A stretch of DNA of 64,000 nt from Pimelobacter simplex (GCF_900114845.1 NZ_FOUK01000005.1:66339-130338), one strand, 5' to 3'. Counted from the first letter of the stretch, positions 34,854-44,539 are shown. The notes: a model not told the origin generated them from the sequence alone. Numbers and translations: made by a program.

Positions 34854-37800
34854 GGCGCCTCCGCCGTCGCACCGGGGCGGACGAGCGGGAACGCCAGCGT
34901 CGCCCGGATCGACTCGCCCGAGAGCAGCATGAGCAGCCGGTCGACGCCGATGCCGATGCCGCCGGTCGGCGGCAGTCCGAACTCCAGCGCCTGCAGGAAC
35001 TGCTCGTCGACGATCATCGCCTCCGGGTCGCCGCCGGCGGCCAGCAGGGACTGCTCCTCGAGCCGGCGGCGCTGCTCGACCGGGTCGGTCAGCTCGCTGT
35101 AGGCCGTCGCGATCTCCATGCCGAAGGCGACCAGGTCCCAGCGCTCGGCGAGCGCGGGCACGTCGTCGCGGGAGCGGGTCAGGGGGCACACGGAGGTGGG
35201 GAAGTCGGCGTAGAAGGTGGGGTGGACGGTGTTCGGCTCGACGAGCTTCTCGTAGAGGTCGAGCACGATCTGGTCCGCGGTGCGGTCCTCTCCCGACGGT
35301 ACGCCGTGCCGCAGCGCGAGCTCGCGCCACGTGGCGAGCGGCGTCTGCCAGTCGACGTCGGTCCCGACCGCCGCCGCCACGGCGTCGTGCACGGTCACCA
35401 CGGGCCACTCGCCGCCGATGGGGAAGCGCTCCTCGACGCCGTCCTCGACGTGCCGCACCAGCACCGGCTCGCCGTGCGCGGCGACCGCCGTCGCCACGAT
35501 CAGCTCGCGGCACAGGTGCCTCATCGTCGTGTAGTCGCCGAACGCGTCGTACGCCTCGAGCGCGGTGAACTCGGGGTTGTGCGTGCGGTCGGCACCCTCG
35601 TTGCGGAACACGCGCCCGAGCTCGTAGACCTTGTCGACGCCCCCGACGCAGAGCCGCTTGAGGTAGAGCTCCGGCGCGATCCGCAGCGACAGCGGCAGGT
35701 CGTAGGCATTGCTGTACGTCGTGAACGGGCGCGCGTTGGCGCCGCCGTGCACCGTGTGCAGGACCGGCGTCTCGACCTCGAGGTAGCCCTGCTCGTGCAG
35801 CGTCTCGCGGAGCTGCCGGATGACGGTCGCGCGCCGGCGCAGCAGCTCGCGCGCGTCGTCGTTGAGCGCCAGGTCGAGGTGCCGGTGCCGGACCCGGACC
35901 TCGGGCGCGAGCGTCCCGTTGACCCGGCTGGGCAGCGGGTGCAGGCACTTGGCGAGCATCCGCCACGACGCGACGAACACCGAGCGCTCGCCGGTCCGGG
36001 TGCGCCGGAGCTCGCCGGTCAGCTCGACCAGGTCGCCGAGGTCGCAGCGGGCGACGAACGCGCGCAGGTCGGGCACGGCGGCGGCCTCGCTCCGGCACTG
36101 CAGGACCCCCTGCACCATGCCGGTCCAGTCGCGGACCTCCGCGAACAGGACGCCGCCGTGGTTGCGGACCCCCACGAGCCGCCCGGCCACCGTGATCGTC
36201 GTCCCGTCGGGGGAGGCGAGGGCGTCGACCACCGCCGAGGGCCGCCCGACCGCCGCCGGATAGGCCTGCAGGCCGGCCTCGGACATCTCGGCGAGCCGCT
36301 CGAGGCGCACCCGGACCTGCTCGGGAGGACGGCGGCCGCGGGCGCGCAGCGCCTGCTGCTCGCAGACGGCCGCCACGATCTGGTCGGCCCGCGCGGCGGG
36401 CAGCGCCTCGGGGACCAGCTTGCGGCGGGTCCGGGTCCACCCGGGCACGTTGACGAAGCCCTCGGCGATGCCGGACGCGACGCCGATCCGGACGAGCATC
36501 CGGGCGTCGTCGTAGCAGAGGAAGCGGGGCAGCCAGATCGGCTCGAACTTCACGTTGGAGCGGTAGAGCGCCTCGAGCTGCCAGTAGCGGGAGAGCACGA
36601 GGAGCACCTTGCGCAGCACCCGCAGCACCGGCCCGGCGCCGATCCGGGCACCTTCCTGGAAGACCGAGCGCAGCACGGCGAAGTTGAGCGAGATCTGCGC
36701 GACCCGGTGCTCGCCGCCGTGCTCGGCCAGGGTGCTGACGAGGAACTCGATGACACCGTTGGGGGCGTCCGGGTCGCGCCGCATGAGGTCGAGCGAGATG
36801 CCCGAGCGGCCCCAGGGCACGAACGACAGCAGGGCGACCACGGTGCCGTCGGGCGCGAGCGCCTCGACGAGCAGGCAGTCGCCGTCCTCAGGGTCGCCGA
36901 GCCGGCCCAGCGCCATCGAGAAGCCGCGCTCGGGCTCGTCGCCGCGCCAGCGCTCGGCGAGCTCGCGGATCTGGTCCATGTCGTCGTCCGGGACCTGGTG
37001 GTGGCGCCGGATCCGGACGGTGATGCCCTGTCGCTCGACGCGTCGTACGGCCTGGCGGACGGGACGCAGCCGGTTGCGGTTCTGGTTGAACGCGGCGACG
37101 TCGATGATCGCCTCGTCGCCCAGCTGGAGCGCGGTCAGCCCGGCCTGCTCGTACGCGTGCGCGCCGCGCTCGCTGGCGCCCAGCACGGCCTGCGACCAGC
37201 CGTGCGCGTCGGCGTACTGCTGCCAGCGCGAGATCGCCGACGGCCAGGAGCCGGGGTCGCCGATCGGGTCGCCGCTGGCCAGGCAGACGCCGATCTCGAC
37301 CCGGTAGAGGACGGCGGCGCGGCCGTCCTCGGAGAACATGGCGGCCTTGTCGCGACGGGTCGCGAAGTAGCCGAGCGAGTCGCCGCGGCCGTACTCCTCG
37401 AGCAGCGCGCGGATCGCCCGCTCCTCGGGCCGGCGCAGCACCGCGTCGAGCGCCTGGGACTGGAAGACCACCGCGAACGCGCTGAGCAGCGAGACCGCGC
37501 CGAGGAAGCCGATGAAGTCGCTCACCCACTCCGACGGGTGACCGTCGAACGCGCGCGGTCCGAGGATGCCGCCGGTGGCCCGGTTGACCGACCACAGCAG
37601 CCGCTGGTCGGACGGGAGCGTGCCGTGGAGCACCTCGATCAGGAGGAAGCCGATCCCGATGCTCACCGCGAGCGTGCACGCCAGGACGACGCCCGCCTTG
37701 ATCACCGACCGCGCGCGCACCCGCGTGGTGAACCCGCGCCGGGCCAGCAGGACGACGACCAGCAGCGCGATCGCCACCGCCACCGCGAGCCCGCTGCGCG

Positions 37801-38140
37801 AGCGCGTGGTGAGGTCGCCGGTCGCGTCGGCGAGGTTGAAGACGAGGAAGACGAGGAGCACCCGCCACCCGGCCCGCTTGCGCGTGCTCAGTGCCGCCGC
37901 GAGCAGCCCCAGGAACGTCGCGTACGCGAGGTTCGGGCGCAGCAGCAGGATGTTCTCGTTGATCCAGAACAGCTCGGGCCGCACGGCGTGCCGCAGGGGA
38001 GGGATGAGTGCGGTGACGGCGCACACGACCGCCCACGTGCCGAGGAGCGTCGCGGCATAAGGGGGGATCCGCTTCTGGAGGCCCTCGGTCAGGGTCCGGT
38101 AGAGCGCGCCGATCGACGAATTGCTGTTGTCGCGCGACAC
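34850..38140 (-). CDS. lysX: Bifunctional lysylphosphatidylglycerol synthetase/lysyl-tRNA synthetase
   Basis: 1096 residues, full length for LysX. The first ~250 residues are membrane helices. The LPG synthase domain (DUF2156, ~250-600; GFSMALGRLGDPEDGDCL and VEALAPDGTVVALLSF) transfers lysine from Lys-tRNA to phosphatidylglycerol. An OB-fold anticodon-type domain follows (~650-750), then a class II LysRS core (~780-1096) with motif 2 (GRVFRNEGADRTHNPEF) and motif 3 (GIGIGVDRLLMLLSG). The activity adds positive charge to the membrane and protects against cationic peptides. The GTG at 38140 has AAGGTG upstream. Followed by an overlapping DUF998 gene. Confidence 0.95.
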   Translation of the reverse strand: MSRDNSNSSIGALYRTLTEGLQKRIPPYAATLLGTWAVVCAVTALIPPLRHAVRPELFWINENILLLRPNLAYATFLGLLAAALSTRKRAGWRVLLVFLVFNLADATGDLTTRSRSGLAVAVAIALLVVVLLARRGFTTRVRARSVIKAGVVLACTLAVSIGIGFLLIEVLHGTLPSDQRLLWSVNRATGGILGPRAFDGHPSEWVSDFIGFLGAVSLLSAFAVVFQSQALDAVLRRPEERAIRALLEEYGRGDSLGYFATRRDKAAMFSEDGRAAVLYRVEIGVCLASGDPIGDPGSWPSAISRWQQYADAHGWSQAVLGASERGAHAYEQAGLTALQLGDEAIIDVAAFNQNRNRLRPVRQAVRRVERQGITVRIRRHHQVPDDDMDQIRELAERWRGDEPERGFSMALGRLGDPEDGDCLLVEALAPDGTVVALLSFVPWGRSGISLDLMRRDPDAPNGVIEFLVSTLAEHGGEHRVAQISLNFAVLRSVFQEGARIGAGPVLRVLRKVLLVLSRYWQLEALYRSNVKFEPIWLPRFLCYDDARMLVRIGVASGIAEGFVNVPGWTRTRRKLVPEALPAARADQIVAAVCEQQALRARGRRPPEQVRVRLERLAEMSEAGLQAYPAAVGRPSAVVDALASPDGTTITVAGRLVGVRNHGGVLFAEVRDWTGMVQGVLQCRSEAAAVPDLRAFVARCDLGDLVELTGELRRTRTGERSVFVASWRMLAKCLHPLPSRVNGTLAPEVRVRHRHLDLALNDDARELLRRRATVIRQLRETLHEQGYLEVETPVLHTVHGGANARPFTTYSNAYDLPLSLRIAPELYLKRLCVGGVDKVYELGRVFRNEGADRTHNPEFTALEAYDAFGDYTTMRHLCRELIVATAVAAHGEPVLVRHVEDGVEERFPIGGEWPVVTVHDAVAAAVGTDVDWQTPLATWRELALRHGVPSGEDRTADQIVLDLYEKLVEPNTVHPTFYADFPTSVCPLTRSRDDVPALAERWDLVAFGMEIATAYSELTDPVEQRRRLEEQSLLAAGGDPEAMIVDEQFLQALEFGLPPTGGIGIGVDRLLMLLSGESIRATLAFPLVRPGATAEAP

Positions 38141-38171
38141 CCAGGCACCTTATAGCGCCCTCCCACGGCTC

Positions 38172-38729
38172 CTAGGAAGGCTCGGTGCGCTCGTCCGGCA
38201 CGGCGACGACGCCCGCACGGTGCCGCTGCGCGAGCTCGGCGTAGTACGGCGCGTTGGTCTCGACCCAGAACTGCGCACCCGTGCCCTCGATCGGCTTCTT
38301 CGCCTCGGCCGGCGCGCCCGCGGCGAGGACGCCGTCCGGGATCTCCTTGCCGGGCGTGATCACCGCGCCGGCGGCCACGAGGCTGCCCTTGCCGATGGTC
38401 GCGCCGTCGAGGATCGTGCTCGCGTTGCCGAGCAGCGACTTCTCGCCGATCGCGTCGCCGTGGAACACGCACGCGTGGGCGATGGTGGCGTGGGGCCCGA
38501 TCTCGACGGTGACGTCGGGGGCACCGTGGACCACGGAGTTGTCCTGCACGTTCGAGCCCTCGCGGACGATGATCGTGCAGATGTCGGCGCGGAGCACGGC
38601 GCCGTACCAGATGCTCGCGCCCTTCTCGACCCGCACGTCGCCGATCAGCGTCGCGGTGGGGGCGACGAACGCCTCGGGGTGGACCTGGGGACGACGCCCC
38701 TCGAACTCGTAGAGGAACACGGCTGACAC
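38172..38729 (-). CDS. Gamma-class carbonic anhydrase-like protein (left-handed beta-helix)
   Basis: 185 residues of hexapeptide repeats (for example ATLIGDV, ASIWYGA, STILDGA, SLVAAGA). The zinc His residues typical of gamma carbonic anhydrases are present in VQDNSVVHG and IAHACVFHG. It is YrdA/CaiE-like; whether it truly hydrates CO2 or is a binding protein cannot be told from the sequence. GTG at 38729, with a 42-bp gap to the divergent gene at 38772. Confidence 0.86.
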   Translation of the reverse strand: MSAVFLYEFEGRRPQVHPEAFVAPTATLIGDVRVEKGASIWYGAVLRADICTIIVREGSNVQDNSVVHGAPDVTVEIGPHATIAHACVFHGDAIGEKSLLGNASTILDGATIGKGSLVAAGAVITPGKEIPDGVLAAGAPAEAKKPIEGTGAQFWVETNAPYYAELAQRHRAGVVAVPDERTEPS

Positions 38730-38771
38730 GCTAGGGCAGGGGGCCGGTAGGGCTCCTCGTAGGGTCGGGCC

Positions 38772-39296
38772 ATGGCAGGCGGCACCCGGCGCAGCAGGCA
38801 GACGACGACGTGGCTGCTCCCGGCAGACGAGGAGGCCCTCGGCGACGCCGTCGCGCGGGTCCTGCCCGAGGCCGGGTGGTGGTGCGTGCCCTCAGGGCCG
38901 CCGGCCGCCGGTGAGCGGCACCGGCACGCGAGCCTGCCCGAGGCACTGGCGTGCGGCGGCCTCCAGGCGCTGCTCCCGCTGCCGGTCGCCGTGCCGCCGG
39001 AGGCGGCGACCGCCCAGCTGCAGGTGCTCCGGGGCGTCGACCGGGAGCCGGGCCGCCTCGCCGTCGGTGGGTACGACGACCCGCAGGTCCGGGCCGACGC
39101 CGACCTCGTCTGGCGGGCGCTGCGCGAGGTCTCCACGCTCGCGCACGCCACCGCGGACACCGGCTCTGCCGACACCTCCCCGCCGCACGACCCGCGGATC
39201 GGCCGCGCCGCCCGGGCGGCGCACGACGCGCGGACGTGGGGGCCGACCTACCGCGGCGCGTCCGTCGTCCTGCGCGGGAGTGCCCACCCCGCGTGA
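38772..39296 (+). CDS. Hypothetical protein
   Basis: 174 residues, soluble, Ala/Arg-rich, no signal peptide. Features are an N-terminal segment TTTWLLPADEEALGDAVARVL and a central PVAVPPEAATAQLQVLRGV. I recognise no family. The frame is clean with normal codon use. It ends 67 bp before the subtilase gene. Confidence 0.55.
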   Translation: MAGGTRRSRQTTTWLLPADEEALGDAVARVLPEAGWWCVPSGPPAAGERHRHASLPEALACGGLQALLPLPVAVPPEAATAQLQVLRGVDREPGRLAVGGYDDPQVRADADLVWRALREVSTLAHATADTGSADTSPPHDPRIGRAARAAHDARTWGPTYRGASVVLRGSAHPA

Positions 39297-39363
39297 CGCA
39301 GGCCACAGTCAGGTGTGAAGATGCGCAGGCGCACATCAGCGCCCTCTCGGAAAGGGAACACTC

Positions 39364-40905
39364 ATGTCCTTGCGCAGCAACCGACGGCTCCGCGCCGTCG
39401 TCCTCGCGGCAGCCACCGGCCTCACCCTGGCCGGTCTCGCCGTGTCCACCCCCGGAGCCACCGCCGCTCCCGGCGGCGTCTCCGCCGACGGTCCGCCGTC
39501 GACTCCTGTGCCGATCAGCACTCCTGACGGGGTCGTGTCGGCGTACGTCCTCAACGCCAAGCACGCCAACCCGGGCCAGACCCGCCTCGTCGAGCGCGCG
39601 GTGCGCCAGGCGGGCGGCGTGATCGTCCAGACCTGGCCCGAGATCGGGGTCGTCGTCGCGCACAGCGACCGCGCCTCGTTCCGCGACCGGGTCCGCCAGC
39701 TCGGTGGCAACGCCGTCGAGTCGGTCGGTGCGACCCGCACCGTCCCGGTCACCGAGGGCACCCCGGCCGGGGTCGCGGCCCCCTGGGGTCCCGGCAAGGG
39801 GCAGCTCCGCAAGGAGGCCCCGCGCCGCGACACCGACAGCGCCGGCAGCGAGCAGACCGTGGCCGTCGCGCCCGACCCGCGCGAGTCGGAGCAGTGGGAC
39901 ATGCAGATGATCAAGGCCGACCAGGCCCACGCGATCACCGACGGCTCCCGCAAGGTCGTCGTCGGCGTCCTCGACAGCGGCATCGACCCGGACCACCCGG
40001 ACCTCGCCGCCAACATCGACGTCGCGGACTCGGTCAACTGCAGCAACGCCGGCCGCCCCGACACCTCGCCGACCGGCTGGTACCCGACCACGAGCGACCA
40101 CGGCACCCACGTCGCCGGCACGATCGGTGCCGCCCGCAACGGCACGGGCATCGTCGGCGTCGCGCCCGGCGTCCGGATGGCGTCGGTCAAGGTCGTCAAC
40201 GACGCCGGCTTCATCTACCCCGAGTACGCCGTGTGCGGGTTCATGTGGGCCGGTGAGCACGGCATGGACGTGACCAACAACAGCTACTACGTCGACCCGT
40301 TCGAGTTCTACTGCGAGGACCAGCCCGACCAGTACGCCGCCAAGGAGGCGGTCCGCCGCGCGGTGGCCTGGTCCACGGACCAGGGCGTCGTGCACGCGGC
40401 GGCGGCCGGCAACTCGTCGTACGACCTGGCGAACAAGACCACCGACACTGGCAGCCCGGACGACGGCACCCCCGTCGAGCGGACGCTCAACAACGGCTGC
40501 CAGGACATCCCGACCGAGCTGCCCGGCGTCGTCACCGTGTCGTCGCTGGAGCGGTTCCCGACCACGGGCCTGGAGAACCGGCTCTCCGGCTTCAGCAACC
40601 GCGGTCTCGGGGTCATCGACGTCGCGGCGCCCGGCTCGCGGATCCTGTCGACGATCGTCAACGGCAACGGGTACGGCCTCAAGTCCGGCACGTCGATGGC
40701 CTCGCCGCACGTCGCGGGCGTGCTCGCCCTGATGAAGTCGGTGCACCCGGGCTGGACCCCGGCCCAGATGGTCGCCAAGCTCCGCGCGCAGGCCGACGAC
40801 CACGCCTGCGGCACCACCACGGCCGGCGCGCCGTGCGTGGGCCCGGAGACCGACAACAGCTACTACGGCGAGGGCGTGCTCGACGCCCTGGACGCGGTCA
40901 GCTGA
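39364..40905 (+). CDS. Secreted subtilisin-like serine protease (S8 family)
   Basis: 513 residues with a signal peptide (AVVLAAATGLTLAGLAVS), a propeptide-like segment (~45-140) and a catalytic domain (~190-505). The triad is Asp204 (VGVLDSGID), His246 (SDHGTHVAG) and Ser444 (SGTSMASPH). It is probably an exported degradative protease, processed on release. A good Shine-Dalgarno GGAAAGGG precedes the ATG. A long hairpin follows the stop, so it appears monocistronic. Confidence 0.93.
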   Translation: MSLRSNRRLRAVVLAAATGLTLAGLAVSTPGATAAPGGVSADGPPSTPVPISTPDGVVSAYVLNAKHANPGQTRLVERAVRQAGGVIVQTWPEIGVVVAHSDRASFRDRVRQLGGNAVESVGATRTVPVTEGTPAGVAAPWGPGKGQLRKEAPRRDTDSAGSEQTVAVAPDPRESEQWDMQMIKADQAHAITDGSRKVVVGVLDSGIDPDHPDLAANIDVADSVNCSNAGRPDTSPTGWYPTTSDHGTHVAGTIGAARNGTGIVGVAPGVRMASVKVVNDAGFIYPEYAVCGFMWAGEHGMDVTNNSYYVDPFEFYCEDQPDQYAAKEAVRRAVAWSTDQGVVHAAAAGNSSYDLANKTTDTGSPDDGTPVERTLNNGCQDIPTELPGVVTVSSLERFPTTGLENRLSGFSNRGLGVIDVAAPGSRILSTIVNGNGYGLKSGTSMASPHVAGVLALMKSVHPGWTPAQMVAKLRAQADDHACGTTTAGAPCVGPETDNSYYGEGVLDALDAVS

Positions 40906-40911
40906 TCCTCC

Positions 40912-40945
40912 TGGCCGGTGGCCGCCTCGGGGCGGTCACCGGCCA
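40912..40945 (+). terminator. Strong hairpin after the protease gene
   Basis: TGGCCGGTG-G-CCGCC pairs with GGCGG-T-CACCGGCCA around a TCGG loop. The central pair is G-U, giving a 15-bp stem 7 bases after the stop. Confidence 0.75.
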
Positions 40946-40962
40946 CCGGGCACACTCGTCTC

Positions 40963-41622
40963 GTGACCACTGCCAGCGCTCCGTCACGCGAGGAGTCCGC
41001 GGACGAGCCGTCGGGCTTCGACCGCGCGCTCGGGCAGTTCCTCCTGCACTACAAGTTCGGCCTCGACGAGATGCTGACAAAGATCAACATCCTGCGTGAG
41101 GAGCTCGCGTTCCGGGGCACAGGCAGCCCCATCGAGCACGTCAGCTCACGCCTCAAGTCGGTCTCCAGCCTGCGCGCCAAGGCCACCCGGCTCGGTGTCC
41201 CGCTCGAGCCGCTCGACCCCGACGTGATCGGGGCCCAGATCACCGACATCGCCGGCGTCCGGATCGTGTGCAGCTTCATCTCCGACGCCTACCACGTGCT
41301 CGACATGCTGACCACGCAGCCGGACGTCACCGTGCGCACCATCAAGGACTACATCGCGCACCCCAAGCCCAACGGCTACCGCAGCCTCCACGCGATCGTC
41401 GAGATCCCGGTCTTCCTCTCCGACGCCGCCCGCACGGTGCCGGTCGAGCTGCAGATCCGGACCGTCGCGATGGACTTCTGGGCCAGCGTCGAGCACAAGA
41501 TCTACTACAAGTACGACAAGGACGTCCCCGCCGAGCTGATGGACGAGCTGTCCGCGGCCGCCCGGGTGGCCCACGAGCTCGACGCCCGGATGGCCGAGCT
41601 CCACCGCACCGTCCACGGCTGA
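40963..41622 (+). CDS. Small alarmone synthetase (RelA/SpoT synthetase domain only)
   Basis: 219 residues comprising one (p)ppGpp synthetase domain and no HD hydrolase, TGS or ACT domain. Conserved blocks are KINILREELAF with upstream helix, IEHVSSRLKSVSSLRAKATRLG (substrate Arg/Lys), ITDIAGVRIVCSF, HPKPNGYRSLHAIVEI, and VPVELQIRTVAMDFWASVEHK. It should transfer pyrophosphate from ATP to GDP/GTP, like RelQ/RelP-type enzymes induced by wall stress. The GTG at 40963 is preferred since an earlier GTG at 40918 lies inside the upstream hairpin. Confidence 0.9.
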   Translation: MTTASAPSREESADEPSGFDRALGQFLLHYKFGLDEMLTKINILREELAFRGTGSPIEHVSSRLKSVSSLRAKATRLGVPLEPLDPDVIGAQITDIAGVRIVCSFISDAYHVLDMLTTQPDVTVRTIKDYIAHPKPNGYRSLHAIVEIPVFLSDAARTVPVELQIRTVAMDFWASVEHKIYYKYDKDVPAELMDELSAAARVAHELDARMAELHRTVHG

Positions 41623-41671
41623 GAACGGCCCGGTTGGGTTAGGCTCCTCGCCCGACGACTCGGAGGCGCCG

Positions 41672-42535
41672 ATGAGCACGATCGATCCTGCCCAGGCCCG
41701 TGCGGAGCGTGTCGAGCGCCTCCGCAGCAACCCGCTCCGGCCCGCTGCCCTCACCGCGATCCTCGTCGCGACCGGCCTGGCCGCCGCGGCCCTCGGTGCC
41801 GGCGTCGTCGCGATGCTCGACAGCATGCGGATCAGCAAGCTCAACGGCGTCTTCGCCACGTGGGAGTCCCGGCTCGACCACCTGTTCTGGCTGTTCCCGG
41901 TCGGGCTGTGCGCGACGATCGCCCTGGTCCTGCTCAGCACGCTCCTGGCCCGGGCGCCGTCCGCCGGCCGGCTGCGCTATCCCGTGGTGGGGCCGCTCCC
42001 GGTCGCGATGGTCGGCATCGCCGCCGGCGTCACCTGGATGTGCAGCCGGCTCACGGCGCCGGTCGAGGTCGGCGTCCGCACCGATCCGTCGTTCGGCAAC
42101 GACGAGACCTGGGGCACGACGCAGTGGATCTGGTACCGCGCCGACATCTGGTGGCCGGTGCTGGCCTGGGCGCTGGCGGTGGCCGCGCTCGTCGTCGCGG
42201 TCGTCGTCCGGCAGCGGCACCGCGCGCGCTCCGCCCGGATCGCCCACCTGCTCGAGGCCGGCCGGATCGTCCCCGGCGAGGTCACCGAGGCGCTCCCCGT
42301 CCCGAGCCCCGGCTCGGCCGGGGCGGCCGGCCGGATGACGGTCCGCTTCACCGACCCCCAGGGCACCGAGCGCTGGGTCCGGCCGGTGTGCCGGATCTCC
42401 GCCGACGAGCTGCCGTTCGTGGGCGCCGAGGTCGCCGTCCTGTGCGACCCGCAGGCGCCGGCCGACGTCCGCCGGATCTTCGTCGGCCCCCGCGGCGCCC
42501 GCGCGGCGTCGGAGTTCGAGCGCTGGCTGCTCTGA
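41672..42535 (+). CDS. DUF3592-type membrane protein
   Basis: 287 residues. Two hydrophobic helices (~27-50 and ~68-90), a third (~105-125) and a fourth (~160-180) precede a C-terminal beta domain beginning ARIAHLLEAGRIVPGEVTEAL that contains RMTVRFTDPQGTERWVRPV, typical of DUF3592. The function is unknown. Its start is 49 bp after the alarmone synthetase, so the two may be co-transcribed. Confidence 0.75.
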   Translation: MSTIDPAQARAERVERLRSNPLRPAALTAILVATGLAAAALGAGVVAMLDSMRISKLNGVFATWESRLDHLFWLFPVGLCATIALVLLSTLLARAPSAGRLRYPVVGPLPVAMVGIAAGVTWMCSRLTAPVEVGVRTDPSFGNDETWGTTQWIWYRADIWWPVLAWALAVAALVVAVVVRQRHRARSARIAHLLEAGRIVPGEVTEALPVPSPGSAGAAGRMTVRFTDPQGTERWVRPVCRISADELPFVGAEVAVLCDPQAPADVRRIFVGPRGARAASEFERWLL

Positions 42536-42538
42536 GCC

Positions 42539-43003
42539 TCAGCCGCGCCGGGCGGTCCAGCCGGCCTCGCGCGAGCAGCTGGCGACGTTGTACTTGAGGT
42601 AGCCCGCCTTGGCCTTGCCCTTCTTGAAGGTGGCCCGCAGCGTGATCGTCGAGCTCGAGTTGGGCTTCCAGGTCCGGTTGACCTTCCCCTTCGCGTTGAT
42701 CTTCGTGCTCGGGAACGCGACCGGGTGCACCTGCACCTCGTAGTGGTCGTAGTTCCAGCAGTAGACGGCCAGGTTCACCCGGAACTTGGTCAGCTTCCGG
42801 TTCTTCACCGTCAGGGTGAGCTTCTCCTGCGCGGAGCCGGCGGAGATGATCCGGCCGACGTACTTGCCGGCCTTGACCGGGACGGCGCGCGCGGCCGGCT
42901 CGGCGTCCGGGCTCGGGGCCGGCGCGGCGTGTGCGGCCGCCGCGGGTGCGACGAGCAGCGCGCTCAGCAGGGCGGCGAGGACGAGGCGAGCGGATCGGGA
43001 CAT
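42539..43003 (-). CDS. Small secreted basic protein
   Basis: 154 residues with a signal peptide (LVLAALLSALLVAPAAAAHAAP). The mature protein is Lys-rich and beta-rich (VPVKAGKYVGRIISAGSAQ; KLTLTVKNRKLTKFRVN), with two Cys, in LAVYCWNYDH and NVASCSREAG, that may form a disulfide. No family recognised. The ATG at 43003 is preceded by GAGAGGGAGA, a strong site. Confidence 0.7.
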   Translation of the reverse strand: MSRSARLVLAALLSALLVAPAAAAHAAPAPSPDAEPAARAVPVKAGKYVGRIISAGSAQEKLTLTVKNRKLTKFRVNLAVYCWNYDHYEVQVHPVAFPSTKINAKGKVNRTWKPNSSSTITLRATFKKGKAKAGYLKYNVASCSREAGWTARRG

Positions 43004-43107
43004 GGGTCTCCCTCTCGAGACAGGTGGGGGGTGATCTCGATCATGCCACCGCCCCCGCAGGGCCCGCGTCATGAAAGCGCCCCGCCGGGGTCTTCACTCG
43101 GGAGGGG

Positions 43108-43365
43108 GTGGGGGACGTGGAGACGGACCCGGGGGTGTTCCGGCGCTGGGTGCAGCGGCTGGCGGAGCGCGCCCTGGCCGACGTGACGGACGGCCCTTAC
43201 ATCGTCGTCGCCCGCGACCCGGACGACGGGTCGACGTACTTCGCCGGGCCGTACCCCACCGCCCTGGCGGCGCTCGCCGCGGCCGACGCCGAGGTCCGCC
43301 GCCAGGACGAGACGCCGGACCGGGTCCGGCTCGAGATCTCCGTCGCCCCCATCGCGGAGCCCTGA
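43108..43365 (+). CDS. Small hypothetical protein
   Basis: 85 residues, acidic, starting at a GTG. The centre DGPYIVVARDPDDGSTYFAGPYPTALAALAAADAE gives an alpha/beta pattern. No family recognised. Clean frame and normal codon use support it as real. Confidence 0.5.
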   Translation: MGDVETDPGVFRRWVQRLAERALADVTDGPYIVVARDPDDGSTYFAGPYPTALAALAAADAEVRRQDETPDRVRLEISVAPIAEP

Positions 43366-43387
43366 GCCGCCTCGACCCGGGTGATAT

Positions 43388-43404
43388 CGCGGGTGACACC
43401 CGCG
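43388..43404. terminator. Short hairpin between two small genes
   Basis: CGCGGGT-GAC-ACCCGCG, a 7-bp perfect stem 22 bases after the preceding stop. Confidence 0.35.
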
Positions 43405-43488
43405 CGGTTCCCGCGCCTCCGCCTCGGGTGCGGGGCAGGGTGGTCCCCGGGGTTCGGAGCGCTGACCGGGACGAGCAGAGGTGGACAC

Positions 43489-43680
43489 ATGCACGGCAGC
43501 CTGGGACCGGTGGTCCGGCGCACGACGGAGTTCGACGCGCTCGTGCAGCACCGGCTCTGGCGCCTGCAGCGCGAGATCGAGGCGGCGCAGGCGGCGCTCG
43601 CGCCCGACGCCGAGATCGAGATCCTGACCCACCTGCGCGGCGTGCTCGCCGGCCTCAGCGGGAGTCTGTCGCGCCGGTGA
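43489..43680 (+). CDS. Small helical hypothetical protein
   Basis: 63 residues, mostly helical (FDALVQHRLWRLQREIEAAQ), with a plausible heptad pattern. AGAGGTGG precedes the ATG at good spacing. No family recognised. It ends 1 base before the convergent LLM gene's stop. Confidence 0.45.
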   Translation: MHGSLGPVVRRTTEFDALVQHRLWRLQREIEAAQAALAPDAEIEILTHLRGVLAGLSGSLSRR

Positions 43681-43681
43681 G

Positions 43682-44539
43682 CTACTCCGCGGCCGGCAGG
43701 TGGGCCGCGAGCGCGGCCAGCTGCTCCCGGTAGTGCTGCGCCGAGTCGGCAGCGACTCGCACCGACGCGGACGTGGCGCCTGCCTCGGCCAGGACCCCGA
43801 GCGCGTCCGCGGTCGCGCCGGGCTCGCGGGTGGGGTCGAGCGCGCGCTCCGGGGAGAGGACGACCTCGAAGCCGGCGGGCAGGTCGACGCGCCCGAGCAG
43901 GGTGGCGAGCTCGGTGGGGGAGAGGCCGAAGGGGACCCAGCCGTCGGCCAGCTCGACGGCGCGGCGCAGGGAGCGCGGCGTCCGTCCGCCGATCCACAGC
44001 GGCACCTTCGGCTGGACGGCGTGCGGCTCGACGACGACGTCGCGGAACGCGAAGTGCTCGCCGTCGTACGTCGGTCGCGGCTGCGACAGCGAGGCGCGCA
44101 GGGCCCGCAGGGCGTCGTCCGCGATGGCCCCGCGGCCCTCGAAGGTGGCGCCGAGGAGGGCGAACTCCTCCTCGAGCGAGCCGACGCCGAGGCCGAGGAC
44201 GAGCCGCCCGCCGCTGACCCGGTCGAGGGTGCCGTAGCGCTTCGCGATGGCGAGGGGGTGGTGGTAGCCGAGGACGAGGACCTGGGTGGCGAGGCGGATC
44301 CGGGTGGTACGGGCCGCGAGGTAGCCGAAGGTGGCGAGCGGGTCCCAGTAGGTGCCGCCGCGCTGGGCGGCGATGTCGGCGGGGACCATCACGTGCTCGC
44401 TGCAGGTGAGGAAGTCGAAGCCGAGCGCGTCGGCGGTCTCGGCGACGGCACCGAGCTCGTCGATGCCGGCCTCGGCCTCCCACGGCGAGAACGCCCCGGG
44501 GAGCTGGACCACGACGGGGCTGTTGATGCCGATCTTCAA
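43682..44539 (-). CDS. F420-dependent LLM-class oxidoreductase
   Basis: 285 residues of a luciferase-like TIM barrel. Features: the opening KIGINSPVVVQLPGA, ADALGFDFLTCSEHVM, the RIRLATQVLVLGYHHPLAIAK strand and the KVPLWIGGRTPRSLRRA block typical of the TIGR03619-like group. It likely uses F420 to oxidise or reduce an unknown small molecule. A TTG start at 44539 is preceded by GAGGGA. It shares a divergent promoter with the gene at 44627. Confidence 0.85.
   Translation of the reverse strand: MKIGINSPVVVQLPGAFSPWEAEAGIDELGAVAETADALGFDFLTCSEHVMVPADIAAQRGGTYWDPLATFGYLAARTTRIRLATQVLVLGYHHPLAIAKRYGTLDRVSGGRLVLGLGVGSLEEEFALLGATFEGRGAIADDALRALRASLSQPRPTYDGEHFAFRDVVVEPHAVQPKVPLWIGGRTPRSLRRAVELADGWVPFGLSPTELATLLGRVDLPAGFEVVLSPERALDPTREPGATADALGVLAEAGATSASVRVAADSAQHYREQLAALAAHLPAAE

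Noticed and set aside
40918..40962. Earlier GTG start for the alarmone synthetase at 40918
   Set aside because: It lies inside the terminator hairpin of the preceding gene, and the added residues do not match the family.
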